A stretch of DNA of 36,069 bases from Desulfovibrionaceae bacterium (GTDB lineage: Bacteria; Desulfobacterota; Desulfovibrionia; Desulfovibrionales; Desulfovibrionaceae), in the NCBI GenBank assembly GCA_031082225.1, contig JAVHLG010000038.1:1-36069 (forward strand), read 5' to 3'. The notes under the pieces were generated by a model. It did not search any database. It was not told the DNA's origin and was given only the letters and a program-made list of their open reading frames with translations. Each line of letters opens with the position of its first letter. Within the stretch, counting starts at the first letter, position 1. Made by a program: the position numbers and the translations under genes. This document shows, piece after piece, positions 16,016-24,434 of this stretch.

Positions 16016-16630
16016 ATGCGCTACGACCTGCAGATCATCGCCTCATGGATCACCCCCGGCGCCAGGGTGCTGGATCTCGGCTGCGGCGCGGGGGATCTGC
16101 TGTCGCACCTCATCCGGGAAAAGGGCATCGCCGGATCAGGCATCGAGATCGACGAGGCCAAGGTGGCCGAGGGGCTCACGCGCGGGTTGTCCGTGGTGCA
16201 CGGCGACATCAACGAAGAGGTGCGCGACTATCCGGATCAGGCCTTTGACGACGTGATCTTGAGCCAGACCCTGCAGCAGGTCTACGATCCGGCCCGGCTC
16301 ATCCGGGAGATGCTGCGCGTGGGCAGGCGCGGCATCGTGAGCTTTCCCAACTTCGCCCACTACGGCGTCCGGGCCCAGCTATTTTTTCGCGGCCAGGCCC
16401 CGGTCTCCCGGGAACTGCCCTACCAGTGGCACGACACCCCCAACATCCGGGTCATCGCCATCAAGGATTTCCGACGCTTCTGCAAGGCCTCGGGGTTCAC
16501 CATCCTGCGCGAGACGGCCATACGCACCCCGCACCACCAGGAGACCGGCCGGGTGAGCGCCTTTTTGCCCAACCTCCTGGCCACCTACGGCATTTTTCTG
16601 CTGGGCAGGACCGCCCCGCCGCATCCCTGA
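16016..16630 (+). CDS. metW: Methionine biosynthesis protein MetW (class I methyltransferase fold)
   Basis: 204 residues with a class I SAM-binding fold: motif I VLDLGCGAGDLL at about residues 18-29, the acidic end of beta-2 in GSGIEIDE, and DVILSQTLQQVYDP for motif IV. The start MRYDLQIIASWI is the family's typical N-terminus, and the ATG follows GGGGAA at short spacing. MetW partners MetX in methionine synthesis and is needed for full homoserine acyltransferase activity in some bacteria (family knowledge). The usual metXW pair is broken here by the metalloprotease gene, so metW probably relies on its own promoter or on long readthrough. Confidence 0.9.
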   Translation: MRYDLQIIASWITPGARVLDLGCGAGDLLSHLIREKGIAGSGIEIDEAKVAEGLTRGLSVVHGDINEEVRDYPDQAFDDVILSQTLQQVYDPARLIREMLRVGRRGIVSFPNFAHYGVRAQLFFRGQAPVSRELPYQWHDTPNIRVIAIKDFRRFCKASGFTILRETAIRTPHHQETGRVSAFLPNLLATYGIFLLGRTAPPHP

Positions 16631-16800
16631 ACCCGCCCCCCCCGGCGGCGGTCTCCCGGCGGCCAGGCATGGCGACAGCCGCCCAGGCCTGCCGGCCCGG
16701 CATGGCGATCCGGCATGGTTGCCCGGGGTGAGGCAATGATTTAGATTCCACCCGTATCCGTGTCCGTTGACGCGTCACCTCGTCCTTTTCCGGAGCCTCC

Positions 16801-17775
16801 ATGCCCCATGCCCCTGATCGTTCCCGTCCAACCTCCGCCGTCCTGGCGGTCATGGCCGCATGGCTCCTGGCGGTCCTCGCCTGGGGCTGCTCCATGCACG
16901 CCACGCCAAAGGCGGATCCGGCCGAGGCCGACACCCTGGCCATGGCCGGGCAGCTCTATGCCGACAGACGCTACCAGGAGGCCCTGACCGGCTACGACGT
17001 CGTTCTGGCCCGCGACCCGACCTCCGCCAAGGCCCTGCTCGGCCGGGGCGTGACCCTGTACAAGCTTGGCCGCTACGAGGAATCCATCGCGACCCTGACC
17101 GTGCTCCTGGGCCGGGACAAAACCCATGCCTCGGCCTACTACAACCGGGGACTGGCCAAGGCCCGGCTGGAAAAATACCGCGAGGCCGCCGCCGACTTCG
17201 AGATCACCCTGGCCCTTCGGCCCGATTTCTCCCAGGCCGAAAACAATCTGGGGCTGGTCTATTTCTCCATGGACGAAACCGACAACGCCCTGGTCCATTT
17301 CGACCGGGCCGCCTCCCTCATGGGCGACGCCCCCTTCGAGCCGCTTTTCAACAAAGCGGCCGTGCTCCAGGCCCGCCAGGAATATGAAAAGGCCCTGCCC
17401 ATCTACGACTATCTGGTGACCATGCGGCCAAACGACGTGAACTCCCTCAACAATCGCGGCTACATCCGGCTCATGCGCGGCGAGGACGCCGAGGCCGTGG
17501 CCGACTTTTCCCGGGCCTTGGCCGTGGCCGAGGACAAGGAGATCCTGTTTAACAGGGCCATTGCCCTGAACCGCCTGGGACGCAGCCAGGAGGCCCTGGC
17601 CGACTACCGCCGGGCGGTGACCGTGGATCCGAAATTCGTCAAGGGATGGAAAAACATGGGATTTTTGCGCCTGCGTCTGGAGGACAAGGCGGGATGCGCG
17701 GACCTGGAGCGGGCCTGCGAGATGGGATCGTGCGCGGCCATTGAGGACCTGCGCCGCCAGGGAACCTGCCCCTGA
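16801..17775 (+). CDS. TPR-repeat lipoprotein
   Basis: 324 residues. An N-terminal hydrophobic stretch (VLAVMAAWLLAVLAWGC) ends in a lipobox-like LAWGC, so it is probably an outer- or inner-membrane lipoprotein facing the periplasm. After it, about seven tetratricopeptide units span residues ~45-310. Examples are AGQLYADRRYQEALTGYDVV, GRGVTLYKLGRYEESIATL, YYNRGLAKARLEKYREAAAD and ENNLGLVYFSMDETDNAL. TPR arrays form protein-protein docking surfaces. The ATG at 16801 has CCGGAG upstream. It is convergent with gspN with only 3 bp between the stop codons. Such proteins can act as pilotins or assembly helpers for secretion systems, but nothing here proves that. Confidence 0.8.
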   Translation: MPHAPDRSRPTSAVLAVMAAWLLAVLAWGCSMHATPKADPAEADTLAMAGQLYADRRYQEALTGYDVVLARDPTSAKALLGRGVTLYKLGRYEESIATLTVLLGRDKTHASAYYNRGLAKARLEKYREAAADFEITLALRPDFSQAENNLGLVYFSMDETDNALVHFDRAASLMGDAPFEPLFNKAAVLQARQEYEKALPIYDYLVTMRPNDVNSLNNRGYIRLMRGEDAEAVADFSRALAVAEDKEILFNRAIALNRLGRSQEALADYRRAVTVDPKFVKGWKNMGFLRLRLEDKAGCADLERACEMGSCAAIEDLRRQGTCP

Positions 17776-17784
17776 CGGTCAGGG
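17770..17784. terminator. Stop-codon-spanning dyad shared by convergent genes
   Basis: CCCTGA-(3 nt)-TCAGGG is a perfect 6-bp dyad whose arms contain the stop codon of the TPR gene (plus) and of gspN (minus). Neither side has a T-run, so it may protect transcript ends rather than stop polymerase. Confidence 0.35.
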
Positions 17785-18828
17785 CGTTTCGGGGCGGGCC
17801 GGGGACGCCTCGCCGTCGGCCGGAGGGTTCCCGTTTCCGGCCTCCGTCCCCGTCGTCTCCTCCCAGGTCAGCACCGGACCGGCCAGGGTTCCCGACAGGC
17901 GCATCCCGGCCGGACGGGACGCCGTCACCTCGGCCTGGACCTCGTCGGCAAGGGTGCCTGAAAAGTCCAGTCGGCTGGCCCGGATATCCCCGTCCGGCGT
18001 GATCCGCCCGGTCAGGACCCCGCGCAACATGTCCGAGGCCACGGTACATTCCGAAACCTCCAGCCTGCCCTCCCGGACCTCGGCCCGGACCGCCATCCGG
18101 CCCAGTTCCACGCGCACGGGCCGCAGCATCTCCCCCTCGACCTCCACAAAGGCCTCCTCGAACAAAAGGCCCGCCGTGCCCGCCCTGGCCTTGCCAGGGG
18201 CAAACTGCACCTCGCCGGAAACGCGCCCTCCCGCATGCCGGTTCAAAAGCCAGGGCAACCCCGGCGAGCGGCCGAGATCAAGCCCGCGAACCGTGACCCC
18301 CACCTCCCGCCAGCCGCCCCCGAACAGGGAATCCGAGACCGCCGCAACCGTCAGTTCGCCGCCGAGGGTGCGGCCGACGGCGGACACCTCCAGCCGCCCC
18401 AGACAGGCCGCCAAAAGGGAAAGATGCAGCCGGGCCTCAGGCATGTCCGCCAGGGGTTCCGAAGCGCCCTCCAGGCGCAGCCGCAGCCCGCTCAAAACGG
18501 CCCCTGGCGGAAAAAGCGCAGCCCTGGCCTCGCGCACCGAGAGGCTCAGGCCGTGTCCCGGGGACAGGGTGCGCTCCAGCCACAGACGCAGCCGCTCGTC
18601 GGGAAACTTGGCGGCCAGCATGAAAAGGGACAGGCACAGGACAAACGCCGCCAGGATCGCGGCCCCGGCCGCCAGGGCGATCCTGGCCGGACGCTCCCGG
18701 GCGTTGCGGACGGCGGTCGGCGTGGCGTTTTGCACAACGGAAGGCGGGCCGCCCGCCGGGGCGCTGGCCCCAGGGGCTTGCCCAAGACGGCGCCGCAACC
18801 GGGCGAAGAGAGCCCTGGCCGCGTTCAT
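17779..18828 (-). CDS. gspN: Type II secretion system protein GspN
   Basis: Last gene of the secretion block, 349 residues. A cytoplasmic N-terminus (~50 residues) is followed by one transmembrane helix (IALAAGAAILAAFVLCLSLFML, about residues 50-71) and a beta-rich periplasmic domain with repeats such as LSGLRLRLEGASEPLADMPEARLHL and ASRLDFSGTLADEVQAEV. This AsmA-like beta layout and the position after gspM fit GspN, an inner-membrane component present in some type II systems. The start overlaps the gspM stop by ATGA. The Pro/Glu/Thr-rich C-terminus is probably disordered. Sequence identity to GspN is by pattern and context, so the call is good but not certain. Confidence 0.8.
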   Translation of the reverse strand: MNAARALFARLRRRLGQAPGASAPAGGPPSVVQNATPTAVRNARERPARIALAAGAAILAAFVLCLSLFMLAAKFPDERLRLWLERTLSPGHGLSLSVREARAALFPPGAVLSGLRLRLEGASEPLADMPEARLHLSLLAACLGRLEVSAVGRTLGGELTVAAVSDSLFGGGWREVGVTVRGLDLGRSPGLPWLLNRHAGGRVSGEVQFAPGKARAGTAGLLFEEAFVEVEGEMLRPVRVELGRMAVRAEVREGRLEVSECTVASDMLRGVLTGRITPDGDIRASRLDFSGTLADEVQAEVTASRPAGMRLSGTLAGPVLTWEETTGTEAGNGNPPADGEASPARPETP

Positions 18829-19400
18829 GAGGCAGGCCCCCGGGCGCTGTCCCGGGCCGAAACCGGTCCGGGCGGAGACGTTTTCTCGGGCGCGGCCTGT
18901 TCCCGGCCCACAGGCACGGCCACGGACACATCCGCGTTGAGTCCCTGGGCAGGGTCGGCCCGAAACGAAAGCTTGCGCACGGTCAGGGCCTCCGGCGCGG
19001 TTTCGATGCGGCCCAGATAGGCGGCCATATCCCCCAGGGCCACCCGCCGCAGCCGCATGTCCACGACCTCCTCGCGCACCCCCTGCCCCCCGTCCCGGGT
19101 GGACGGCCGCATGTATTCGATGTTCCCGGCCACGCCCGTCTCCCGGGCCATGGTCTGGAGCAGGGCGAACAGGTTCACGGCCTCGCCGGACCCGGCCACC
19201 TCGCTCAGGCGCAAGGCCACTTCCTGGCGGCGCTTCTCCAGGGCCCCGGCCTCGGCCAGGGCCTTTTCCGCCCGCTCGATGCGCACCGCGAGTTTCTGCC
19301 TGGTCTCGGCCACGGGGGACAGCACCCAGCTGTCCAGGGCGAAAAGCGCCAGAAGGGCCGCCACGGCGAAAAGGGCCATCCGGCGCATGGATTCGTTCAC
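18825..19400 (-). CDS. gspM: Type II secretion system protein GspM
   Basis: 191 residues: a short N-terminus, a transmembrane helix at about 8-25 (MALFAVAALLALFALDSWVL), and a coiled-coil-like segment (ETRQKLAVRIERAEKALAEAGALEKRRQE). A periplasmic ferredoxin-like domain follows, containing LFALLQTMARETGVAGNIEYM and VRKLSFRAD. GspM is a small inner-membrane platform protein that pairs with GspL. The gene overlaps gspL at its start and gspN at its end, each by 4 nt, indicating tight translational coupling. Confidence 0.85.
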   Translation of the reverse strand: MNESMRRMALFAVAALLALFALDSWVLSPVAETRQKLAVRIERAEKALAEAGALEKRRQEVALRLSEVAGSGEAVNLFALLQTMARETGVAGNIEYMRPSTRDGGQGVREEVVDMRLRRVALGDMAAYLGRIETAPEALTVRKLSFRADPAQGLNADVSVAVPVGREQAAPEKTSPPGPVSARDSARGPAS

Positions 19401-21049
19401 AGGCCCGCCTCCTCGCCGCTTACGGTCATCTCCAGTTCGAATTCCACCCCGCCGCCTGCGGCCTTGGTCGTGGCCCCCTTGATGTCCACGGCTGCAAATC
19501 CCCCCGATTCCAAAAGCTTGGAGCGCACCGACTCCACCGTCTCATAGGTGTCGGCCGTGGCCGTCAGACGCACCCGTCGCCCGTCCACGGTGAATTCCCC
19601 CACCACCACCGGGGAGCCCTCGGGGATGGCCCGGGAGACCGTGCGTAAAAGCTGGGTCATGCCGCCGCCCACGCCCGTGCGCAACCGGGCGGGCCACGCC
19701 GCCTCCAACTCCCGCAACCGGTCCCGCAGCACGCTGACCTGCTGGCTGGGATCCAGCCCCTGGCGCGTGCCCGGGGCGGCCTGTTGCACAAGGGAGGCCA
19801 TCTCCCCTTCCAGGCGGGCCAGCCAGGCCTTTTTGAACCGGATGTCGAAAAAGGCGTCCGCCCCGTAGGCCGCAACGGCCAGAACCGCTCCCAGGGCCAA
19901 AAGGACGGCCCGGCGGGCGTGTCCGGGACGCCCGTCCAGTCCCAGGGCCTCCCGGACAAGAGATCCCCCGGAAGGATCGTCATCAAGGAAATTGAAGCCC
20001 AGGGATCCTGTGCCGCGCAGGGCCAGGCCGCAGGCCACGGCCATGTCCGGGGTCAGGTTGCGGGCCGTGTCCTGGTCCGGAAACAGGAGCCCCCCCAGAT
20101 CCCCGGCAAGGCGCACCTCCCGGCACAATCCGAACCCCGGGCCGCCTTCCGGGCCGTCCGCCAACCGGTCCGCCAACCGCTCCGCCAGACCCGCGGCAAG
20201 CTCCTCTTTTGCCAGGGCGCCGAAAAGGATGACCCGGGCCGGGCCAAATCCCGTCTCCGCCGCCAGGGTCAAAAGAATCTGCCGGTGAAGCTCCATGGCC
20301 CAGTCCCCGCCGCCCGGCTCCAGCCCGGCCAGGGACGCCTGGCGCGCCCGCCGGGGCTGGCCATGCGCCCCAAAGACCATAAGCGCCCGCTCGGCCGCGA
20401 CGTCCACGGCCAGGATCGGCCCGGACCCAGACCCCGGCGGGGCGCGGAAAAGCAGGCTGCGCACCCGGGCAAGCCCTGCTCCGGACGGGGGCGGCCGGTC
20501 CAGGGCGGCCTCCACGGCCAGGGCCGCGCGCCACAGGCCGGTCAGATCCAGGTCCAGAACCTCAGGGTCCAGGGCCGAAAACGCTTCGCGGCGCAGGCTC
20601 ACCTCGCCCTTTGGCATGGCGGCGGCCAGAAAGGCATGACGGCCCGAGCCGCCAGACAGGCCCGTCAGGCCAAAAAACCCCGGCCGCTCCGGACCGTCCG
20701 GCCCCTCTCTCCCGGCCGGGCAGCAGGACACGGCCTGATCGGAAAGGGTTCCGGGCAAAAGGGATTCGAGCTCAAGGCCGAGCACCCGGGAGATCTTTCC
20801 CGGCGAGGAAAAAGGGAAGCTCACCCGCCGCACCATGGCCGGGCCCGAGTCCATGCCCACAACCGCCGCAATGCCCCCAAGTCCACGCGACAACAGCAAG
20901 TCGCTGACCGCACGCCCCTTCGCGGCGGGATCGGCGTCGGCGGAAACCACGCTCCGGGCCATGTCCGCAAAACGGCTGCGGCCAAGGCTGCGCTCGAGAA
21001 CCACGAGCTTTATCTCGTTCCCGGATACGTCGATTCCCGCTATGCGCAT
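19397..21049 (-). CDS. gspL: Type II secretion system protein GspL
   Basis: 550 residues. The N-terminal ~340 residues form an actin-like/PilM-type cytoplasmic domain beginning MRIAGIDVSGNEIKLVVLER, which in the family binds the GspE ATPase. A transmembrane helix follows (RRAVLLALGAVLAVAAYGADAFF), then a coiled segment and a C-terminal periplasmic ferredoxin-like domain (VVVGEFTVDGRRVRLTATAD). It bridges cytoplasmic motor and periplasmic pseudopilus. The start has AAGGCGGGC upstream. It is separated from gspK by 70 bp, the largest gap inside the block, and overlaps gspM by 4 nt. Confidence 0.88.
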   Translation of the reverse strand: MRIAGIDVSGNEIKLVVLERSLGRSRFADMARSVVSADADPAAKGRAVSDLLLSRGLGGIAAVVGMDSGPAMVRRVSFPFSSPGKISRVLGLELESLLPGTLSDQAVSCCPAGREGPDGPERPGFFGLTGLSGGSGRHAFLAAAMPKGEVSLRREAFSALDPEVLDLDLTGLWRAALAVEAALDRPPPSGAGLARVRSLLFRAPPGSGSGPILAVDVAAERALMVFGAHGQPRRARQASLAGLEPGGGDWAMELHRQILLTLAAETGFGPARVILFGALAKEELAAGLAERLADRLADGPEGGPGFGLCREVRLAGDLGGLLFPDQDTARNLTPDMAVACGLALRGTGSLGFNFLDDDPSGGSLVREALGLDGRPGHARRAVLLALGAVLAVAAYGADAFFDIRFKKAWLARLEGEMASLVQQAAPGTRQGLDPSQQVSVLRDRLRELEAAWPARLRTGVGGGMTQLLRTVSRAIPEGSPVVVGEFTVDGRRVRLTATADTYETVESVRSKLLESGGFAAVDIKGATTKAAGGGVEFELEMTVSGEEAGL

Positions 21050-21119
21050 GCCCGCCTTTTCCTTGCTTGCCTTCAGGTCCGTGACGCCAGAGCCCTGGGG
21101 AACCGCCCCGCAAGGCCGT

Positions 21120-22202
21120 TTACCACGCCCGGCGGGCGACCACCACGACTTTGCCGTCGCCGTCCCGCCTGATCCAGGCCATGAGCCTGGCCCGGGCCGC
21201 GCCCGACATGCCCGTGAGGTCGGCCAGAAAAAACCTGCCCTGGGTGGTCAGGGAGATCCCGCTCAGGACGATGTTCCGGTAGCCCGAAAGGGTGAAACGC
21301 ACCCATTCGGGGTTTTCCAGGGCCGCGGCGTTGCCCCTCTGGGAACGAAACGCCGCCACGTCCCGGGCGAAGGCCAACGCCGTGGATTCCCCATTCTGCC
21401 AGGCCAGGGCCGCCAGAACCGCCTCCGGGGCGGTGTTGACGTTGTAGCCTTCATCGCCGCTGCCGTGCACCGTCAACAGATCCCTCAGCCCAGGCCCCCC
21501 GCCCGTTCCGTCGTATAGCCCGGGGGTCACCCCGCGAACCTGCAACAACTCGCCAAGAGACAGCATGGCGGCGTTGGGCGGCAGACGGTCCCGGCCCAGG
21601 GCGGCGTAATAGGGCGATTCGGCCCCGACGACGCCTTTTTGAAAGCCCTCGCCCAGGGAATCCGAGGTCGAGGCGTCCGTGTCAACGTCCACCCAGTCCC
21701 GGATGGCCAGGACCAGCCGGGTGGCCTCGACCGCAGACATCCGGAAGGCCGGGCCGACCAGGAGGTCGCGCAAAACCCTGGCGTGGACCGGGGCGTTGGC
21801 CCCGGCCAGGGCGTTGACCGGGATCTTTCCGGTCTCGTCCGACACCGTGCCCGAAAGCCCGTCATCGGCAAAAAGATCGGCCACCGCCCGGTCCGTGACC
21901 TCGCCCGCGGCCATGATCCGGGTCCGCTCGGCGTCGCTGGCGAAAAAGGCGGCCCAGGCCTCGCCCGGGTGATCGAACTGGTTTGCCGAGGCGTCCCGGG
22001 CCAGAAGGACGGCGGCCAGAAGCAGACCGGAATCGACCCTGGCCCTGGCCATAACCGATGCCGCCTCGGTGCTCTCCCCGGCCACCTCCAGACGGGCCAG
22101 GGGCAGGGCCCCGGCCAGGGCCAGGGAAAGGGCGGCCACCAGGATGAGCACCAAAAGAAGCGCCGCACCGGCCTGCCCGGGGCGCGGGCAGGGCCGCCTC
22201 AC
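21120..22202 (-). CDS. gspK: Type II secretion system minor pseudopilin GspK
   Basis: About 360 residues. A short positive leader ends in GQAG before the hydrophobic N-helix AALLLVLILVAALSLALAG; GspK typically lacks the F+1/E+5 features of the other pseudopilins. The large globular domain has the helical insertion typical of GspK (VNALAGANAPVHARVLRDLL, then MSAVEATRLVLAIRDWVDVD) and the NVNTAPEAVLAALAW helix-hairpin signature. It caps the pseudopilus tip with I and J. The start is a GTG at 22202, overlapping the gspJ stop; another in-frame GTG at 22211 is an equal alternative. Confidence 0.88.
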   Translation of the reverse strand: MRRPCPRPGQAGAALLLVLILVAALSLALAGALPLARLEVAGESTEAASVMARARVDSGLLLAAVLLARDASANQFDHPGEAWAAFFASDAERTRIMAAGEVTDRAVADLFADDGLSGTVSDETGKIPVNALAGANAPVHARVLRDLLVGPAFRMSAVEATRLVLAIRDWVDVDTDASTSDSLGEGFQKGVVGAESPYYAALGRDRLPPNAAMLSLGELLQVRGVTPGLYDGTGGGPGLRDLLTVHGSGDEGYNVNTAPEAVLAALAWQNGESTALAFARDVAAFRSQRGNAAALENPEWVRFTLSGYRNIVLSGISLTTQGRFFLADLTGMSGAARARLMAWIRRDGDGKVVVVARRAW

Positions 22203-22978
22203 TGCACCCACCCGTTGGTGATGCTCCCGAAGGGCAGGGCCAGGCGGACCGTAAACGAACCGGCCGGGCCGTCCCCGCCAGCTGGCGACGTGTCCCCGGC
22301 CTCGCGCACCGGCTCGTAGGCGGCCACCAGCATGCGGGGCAGGGCCTCCTCCCCCCGGCTCTCCTGTACGGCGCTATCCCAGTATTCCCGCCCGGCCCGC
22401 CGCTCGTCCAGGGCGGTCACCGTGAACCGGGCCACGTCCCGGGCCAGGACCACCTCGCGCCAGGGAAGGCTGGACAGGGACGAAGCCAACAGTTGGGGGT
22501 CCGTCAGTTCGGCCCGCACAAGGGAAAACGCCGTCTCGGCGTTGTTTGTCGGTCGCAGCAGATAGCGCACCCGGGTCATGCCCGCCGCAGGCTCGTCGCG
22601 GTCGAAATCGAGCCGGGAGAGGGTGATCATGTCCAGCACCACCCGGTCCCCGTCGTTGGTCCGGGAACCGGACCCCGAGGAACCGGGGACCAGGAACCGG
22701 AACCCCTTGCGCCCGGCCCGGTCGATGACGGCAGGATGAAACACCGAGTCCAGATCCCTGGCCAGCAGCACCCGGATCACCCGGCCCGTCTCCCGGGCCG
22801 CGCCCTGCACCCGGGCGCTGACGGCCACGTCCGAGGCGGCCCGAAACACCGCAAAGATGCCCACGAAGGCCCCGGACAGGATGGCCAGGGCGGTGAGCAC
22901 CTCGAAAAGCGTGAACCCCGTCGGCGACACGGGCCAGCCCGGCCCGCGCCGGGTTCGTCTCGCGGCCCCCGGGGTCAT
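22199..22978 (-). CDS. gspJ: Type II secretion system minor pseudopilin GspJ
   Basis: 259 residues. The prepilin cleavage motif is PTG|FTLFEVLTALAIL, with Glu at +5, followed by the hydrophobic stalk GAFVGIFAVFRAAS. The globular part includes VIRVLLARDLDSVFHPA and MTRVRYLLRP, typical of GspJ. The ATG at 22978 is preferred over far-upstream frames because it overlaps the gspI stop (ATGA). It is part of the I-J-K tip complex. Confidence 0.88.
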   Translation of the reverse strand: MTPGAARRTRRGPGWPVSPTGFTLFEVLTALAILSGAFVGIFAVFRAASDVAVSARVQGAARETGRVIRVLLARDLDSVFHPAVIDRAGRKGFRFLVPGSSGSGSRTNDGDRVVLDMITLSRLDFDRDEPAAGMTRVRYLLRPTNNAETAFSLVRAELTDPQLLASSLSSLPWREVVLARDVARFTVTALDERRAGREYWDSAVQESRGEEALPRMLVAAYEPVREAGDTSPAGGDGPAGSFTVRLALPFGSITNGWVQ

Positions 22979-23400
22979 CGCCGCCCCGACAGGACCGTGG
23001 CCCGCACGGCGGCCTCGGCCGTCGCCCCGGGGTCCGCCGCCGCGTCGGCCTCCACGGTGACCGTGGCCAGGCTCAGCCCAGGCAGATCCGAGGCGGCCAC
23101 ATCCACGCGCCAGCGCCAGTCGCCGGACGCCGTTTCCCGGACGCCCTGGCGGGACTCCAGACGGTTGACCCCGAAGGCGGCCATGTCGGCCAGGCGGTCG
23201 CGCAGGGTCAGGGCCGCAGCCTGGGTCCGGGAGGCCCGCAGCCGGGCGTTTTGGATGTTGACGCAGACGGAAAGCACCGCCAGCATGGCCGTGGCCAGGA
23301 CCACCACGGCCACCATGGTCTCCAGCAGGGTGAACCCGGCCCGGCCCGGACGGCCGGAAACGGCCATGGGACGCCGAAAGATCACGGATGACGGTCTCAT
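22975..23400 (-). CDS. gspI: Type II secretion system minor pseudopilin GspI
   Basis: 141 residues. The cleavage motif is GRAG|FTLLETMVAVVVLA with Glu at +5. A compact C-terminal domain follows (WRWRVDVAASDLPGLSLATVTV), whose size and WRW motif match GspI. The start ATG at 23400 overlaps the gspH stop (ATGA); an internal ATG (MAVSGRPGRAG) is possible and would give the shorter leader usual for the family. Confidence 0.87.
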   Translation of the reverse strand: MRPSSVIFRRPMAVSGRPGRAGFTLLETMVAVVVLATAMLAVLSVCVNIQNARLRASRTQAAALTLRDRLADMAAFGVNRLESRQGVRETASGDWRWRVDVAASDLPGLSLATVTVEADAAADPGATAEAAVRATVLSGRR

Positions 23401-23978
23401 GGTCCGGCCCGCACAACCGTGGCGTCGCCTGCGGCTTCCCGCCAGGAAGGCGCGCCCGTGGCCGGAACGTCCAGTCGGCGTTCCGTTTCGCCCTTGTCCG
23501 CAAGGACCACGGAGCACGGTTCGGAAAGTCCCAGGGGCAGCACCCGGACGGACACCCGGCCGGAGGTGACCGGGTCGCCGTCGAACACCGTCACCTCGAC
23601 CAGACGCAGGCCGTCGGGAAGGGAGCGTTTGACAGGGGGCGGCAGGGAGGGATCCTGCTCCCGGGCGTCCTGGACCGAAACGGCCCCGGTTCCGGAGTCG
23701 GCCCGGGGCACGTGGTCCACCCAGAAGCGGCCCTCGTCCAGGTCGAGCACCACCCGGCGGCGCGTGCCGTCCACAACCGCGTCGAGCCTGGCCCGGGAGA
23801 AGGCTTCGGCCAGCCGCCCGGCCGCCGTGCGGAAATCCTCGCCGCCCAGAAGGGGCGTGATCCCGGGCAGGACCAGGACGGCCAGGGCGCTCACGATCAA
23901 AAGCACCACCAATATCTCGGCCAGGGTGAAGCCGACGGGCCCGTATCTATTGGAGCTCCCAGCTCTTGATGTCGGCAT
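23397..23978 (-). CDS. gspH: Type II secretion system pseudopilin GspH
   Basis: 193 residues. The cleavage motif is [20 protein letters not shown] with Glu at +5. The globular part begins [19 protein letters not shown] and [14 protein letters not shown], as in GspH/FimT proteins. It sits between the major pseudopilin and the I-J-K tip. The gene overlaps the gspG 3' end by 32 bp and the gspI start by 4 nt. Confidence 0.87.
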   Translation of the reverse strand: MPTSRAGSSNRYGPVGFTLAEILVVLLIVSALAVLVLPGITPLLGGEDFRTAAGRLAEAFSRARLDAVVDGTRRRVVLDLDEGRFWVDHVPRADSGTGAVSVQDAREQDPSLPPPVKRSLPDGLRLVEVTVFDGDPVTSGRVSVRVLPLGLSEPCSVVLADKGETERRLDVPATGAPSWREAAGDATVVRAGP

Positions 23979-24405
23979 CGGCCTTTTCCCCGCCTTCCTC
24001 GCCGTCCGCGCCGCGCGAGATGATGTCGAAATCGCCGTGGTCGCCAGGACTTATATAGATGTAGGCGTTGTCCCAGGGGTCGGTGGGCAGTTTCTGGATG
24101 TAGCCGCCTTCGGGATAGTTCTTGGGGATCCTGCCGATGGTAGGCTTGGTGGCCAGGGCCTCCAGGCCCTGCTCCGTGGTGGGATAGACGCCGTTGTCGA
24201 TCTTGTATTGCTTCAGCGCCGTGGACAGGCTCTCGATCTGCATCTTGGCCTTGACCACCTTGGCCTTGTCGGGCTGGTCCATGATCCGGGGGATCACCAG
24301 ACCGGCCAGGATGCCCAGGATCACGATGACCACCATGATTTCGATGAGCGTCATGCCGGCCTGCCCGAGGGCGGCGAGGCGGCGAACGCGGAGGGCTTGG
24401 CGCAT
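23947..24405 (-). CDS. gspG: Type II secretion system major pseudopilin GspG
   Basis: 152 residues, the main pseudopilus subunit. The leader ends GQAG before [20 protein letters not shown], with Glu at +5. The +1 residue is Met, as in many GspG. Hallmarks follow: [40 protein letters not shown] and the C-terminal calcium-loop region [12 protein letters not shown], then [14 protein letters not shown]. The Shine-Dalgarno is GGAG about 10 nt upstream. It lies 29 bp after gspF. Confidence 0.95.
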   Translation of the reverse strand: MRQALRVRRLAALGQAGMTLIEIMVVIVILGILAGLVIPRIMDQPDKAKVVKAKMQIESLSTALKQYKIDNGVYPTTEQGLEALATKPTIGRIPKNYPEGGYIQKLPTDPWDNAYIYISPGDHGDFDIISRGADGEEGGEKADADIKSWELQ

Positions 24406-24434
24406 GTCGTGTCGCTCCGTTTTTTGCGTCCGTT

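Noticed and set aside
22979-23503. N-terminal extension of GspJ
   Set aside because: The open frame extends ~175 codons upstream over gspI and gspH, but it is out-of-frame antifunctional sequence; the ATGA overlap with gspI and the prepilin motif fix the start at 22978.
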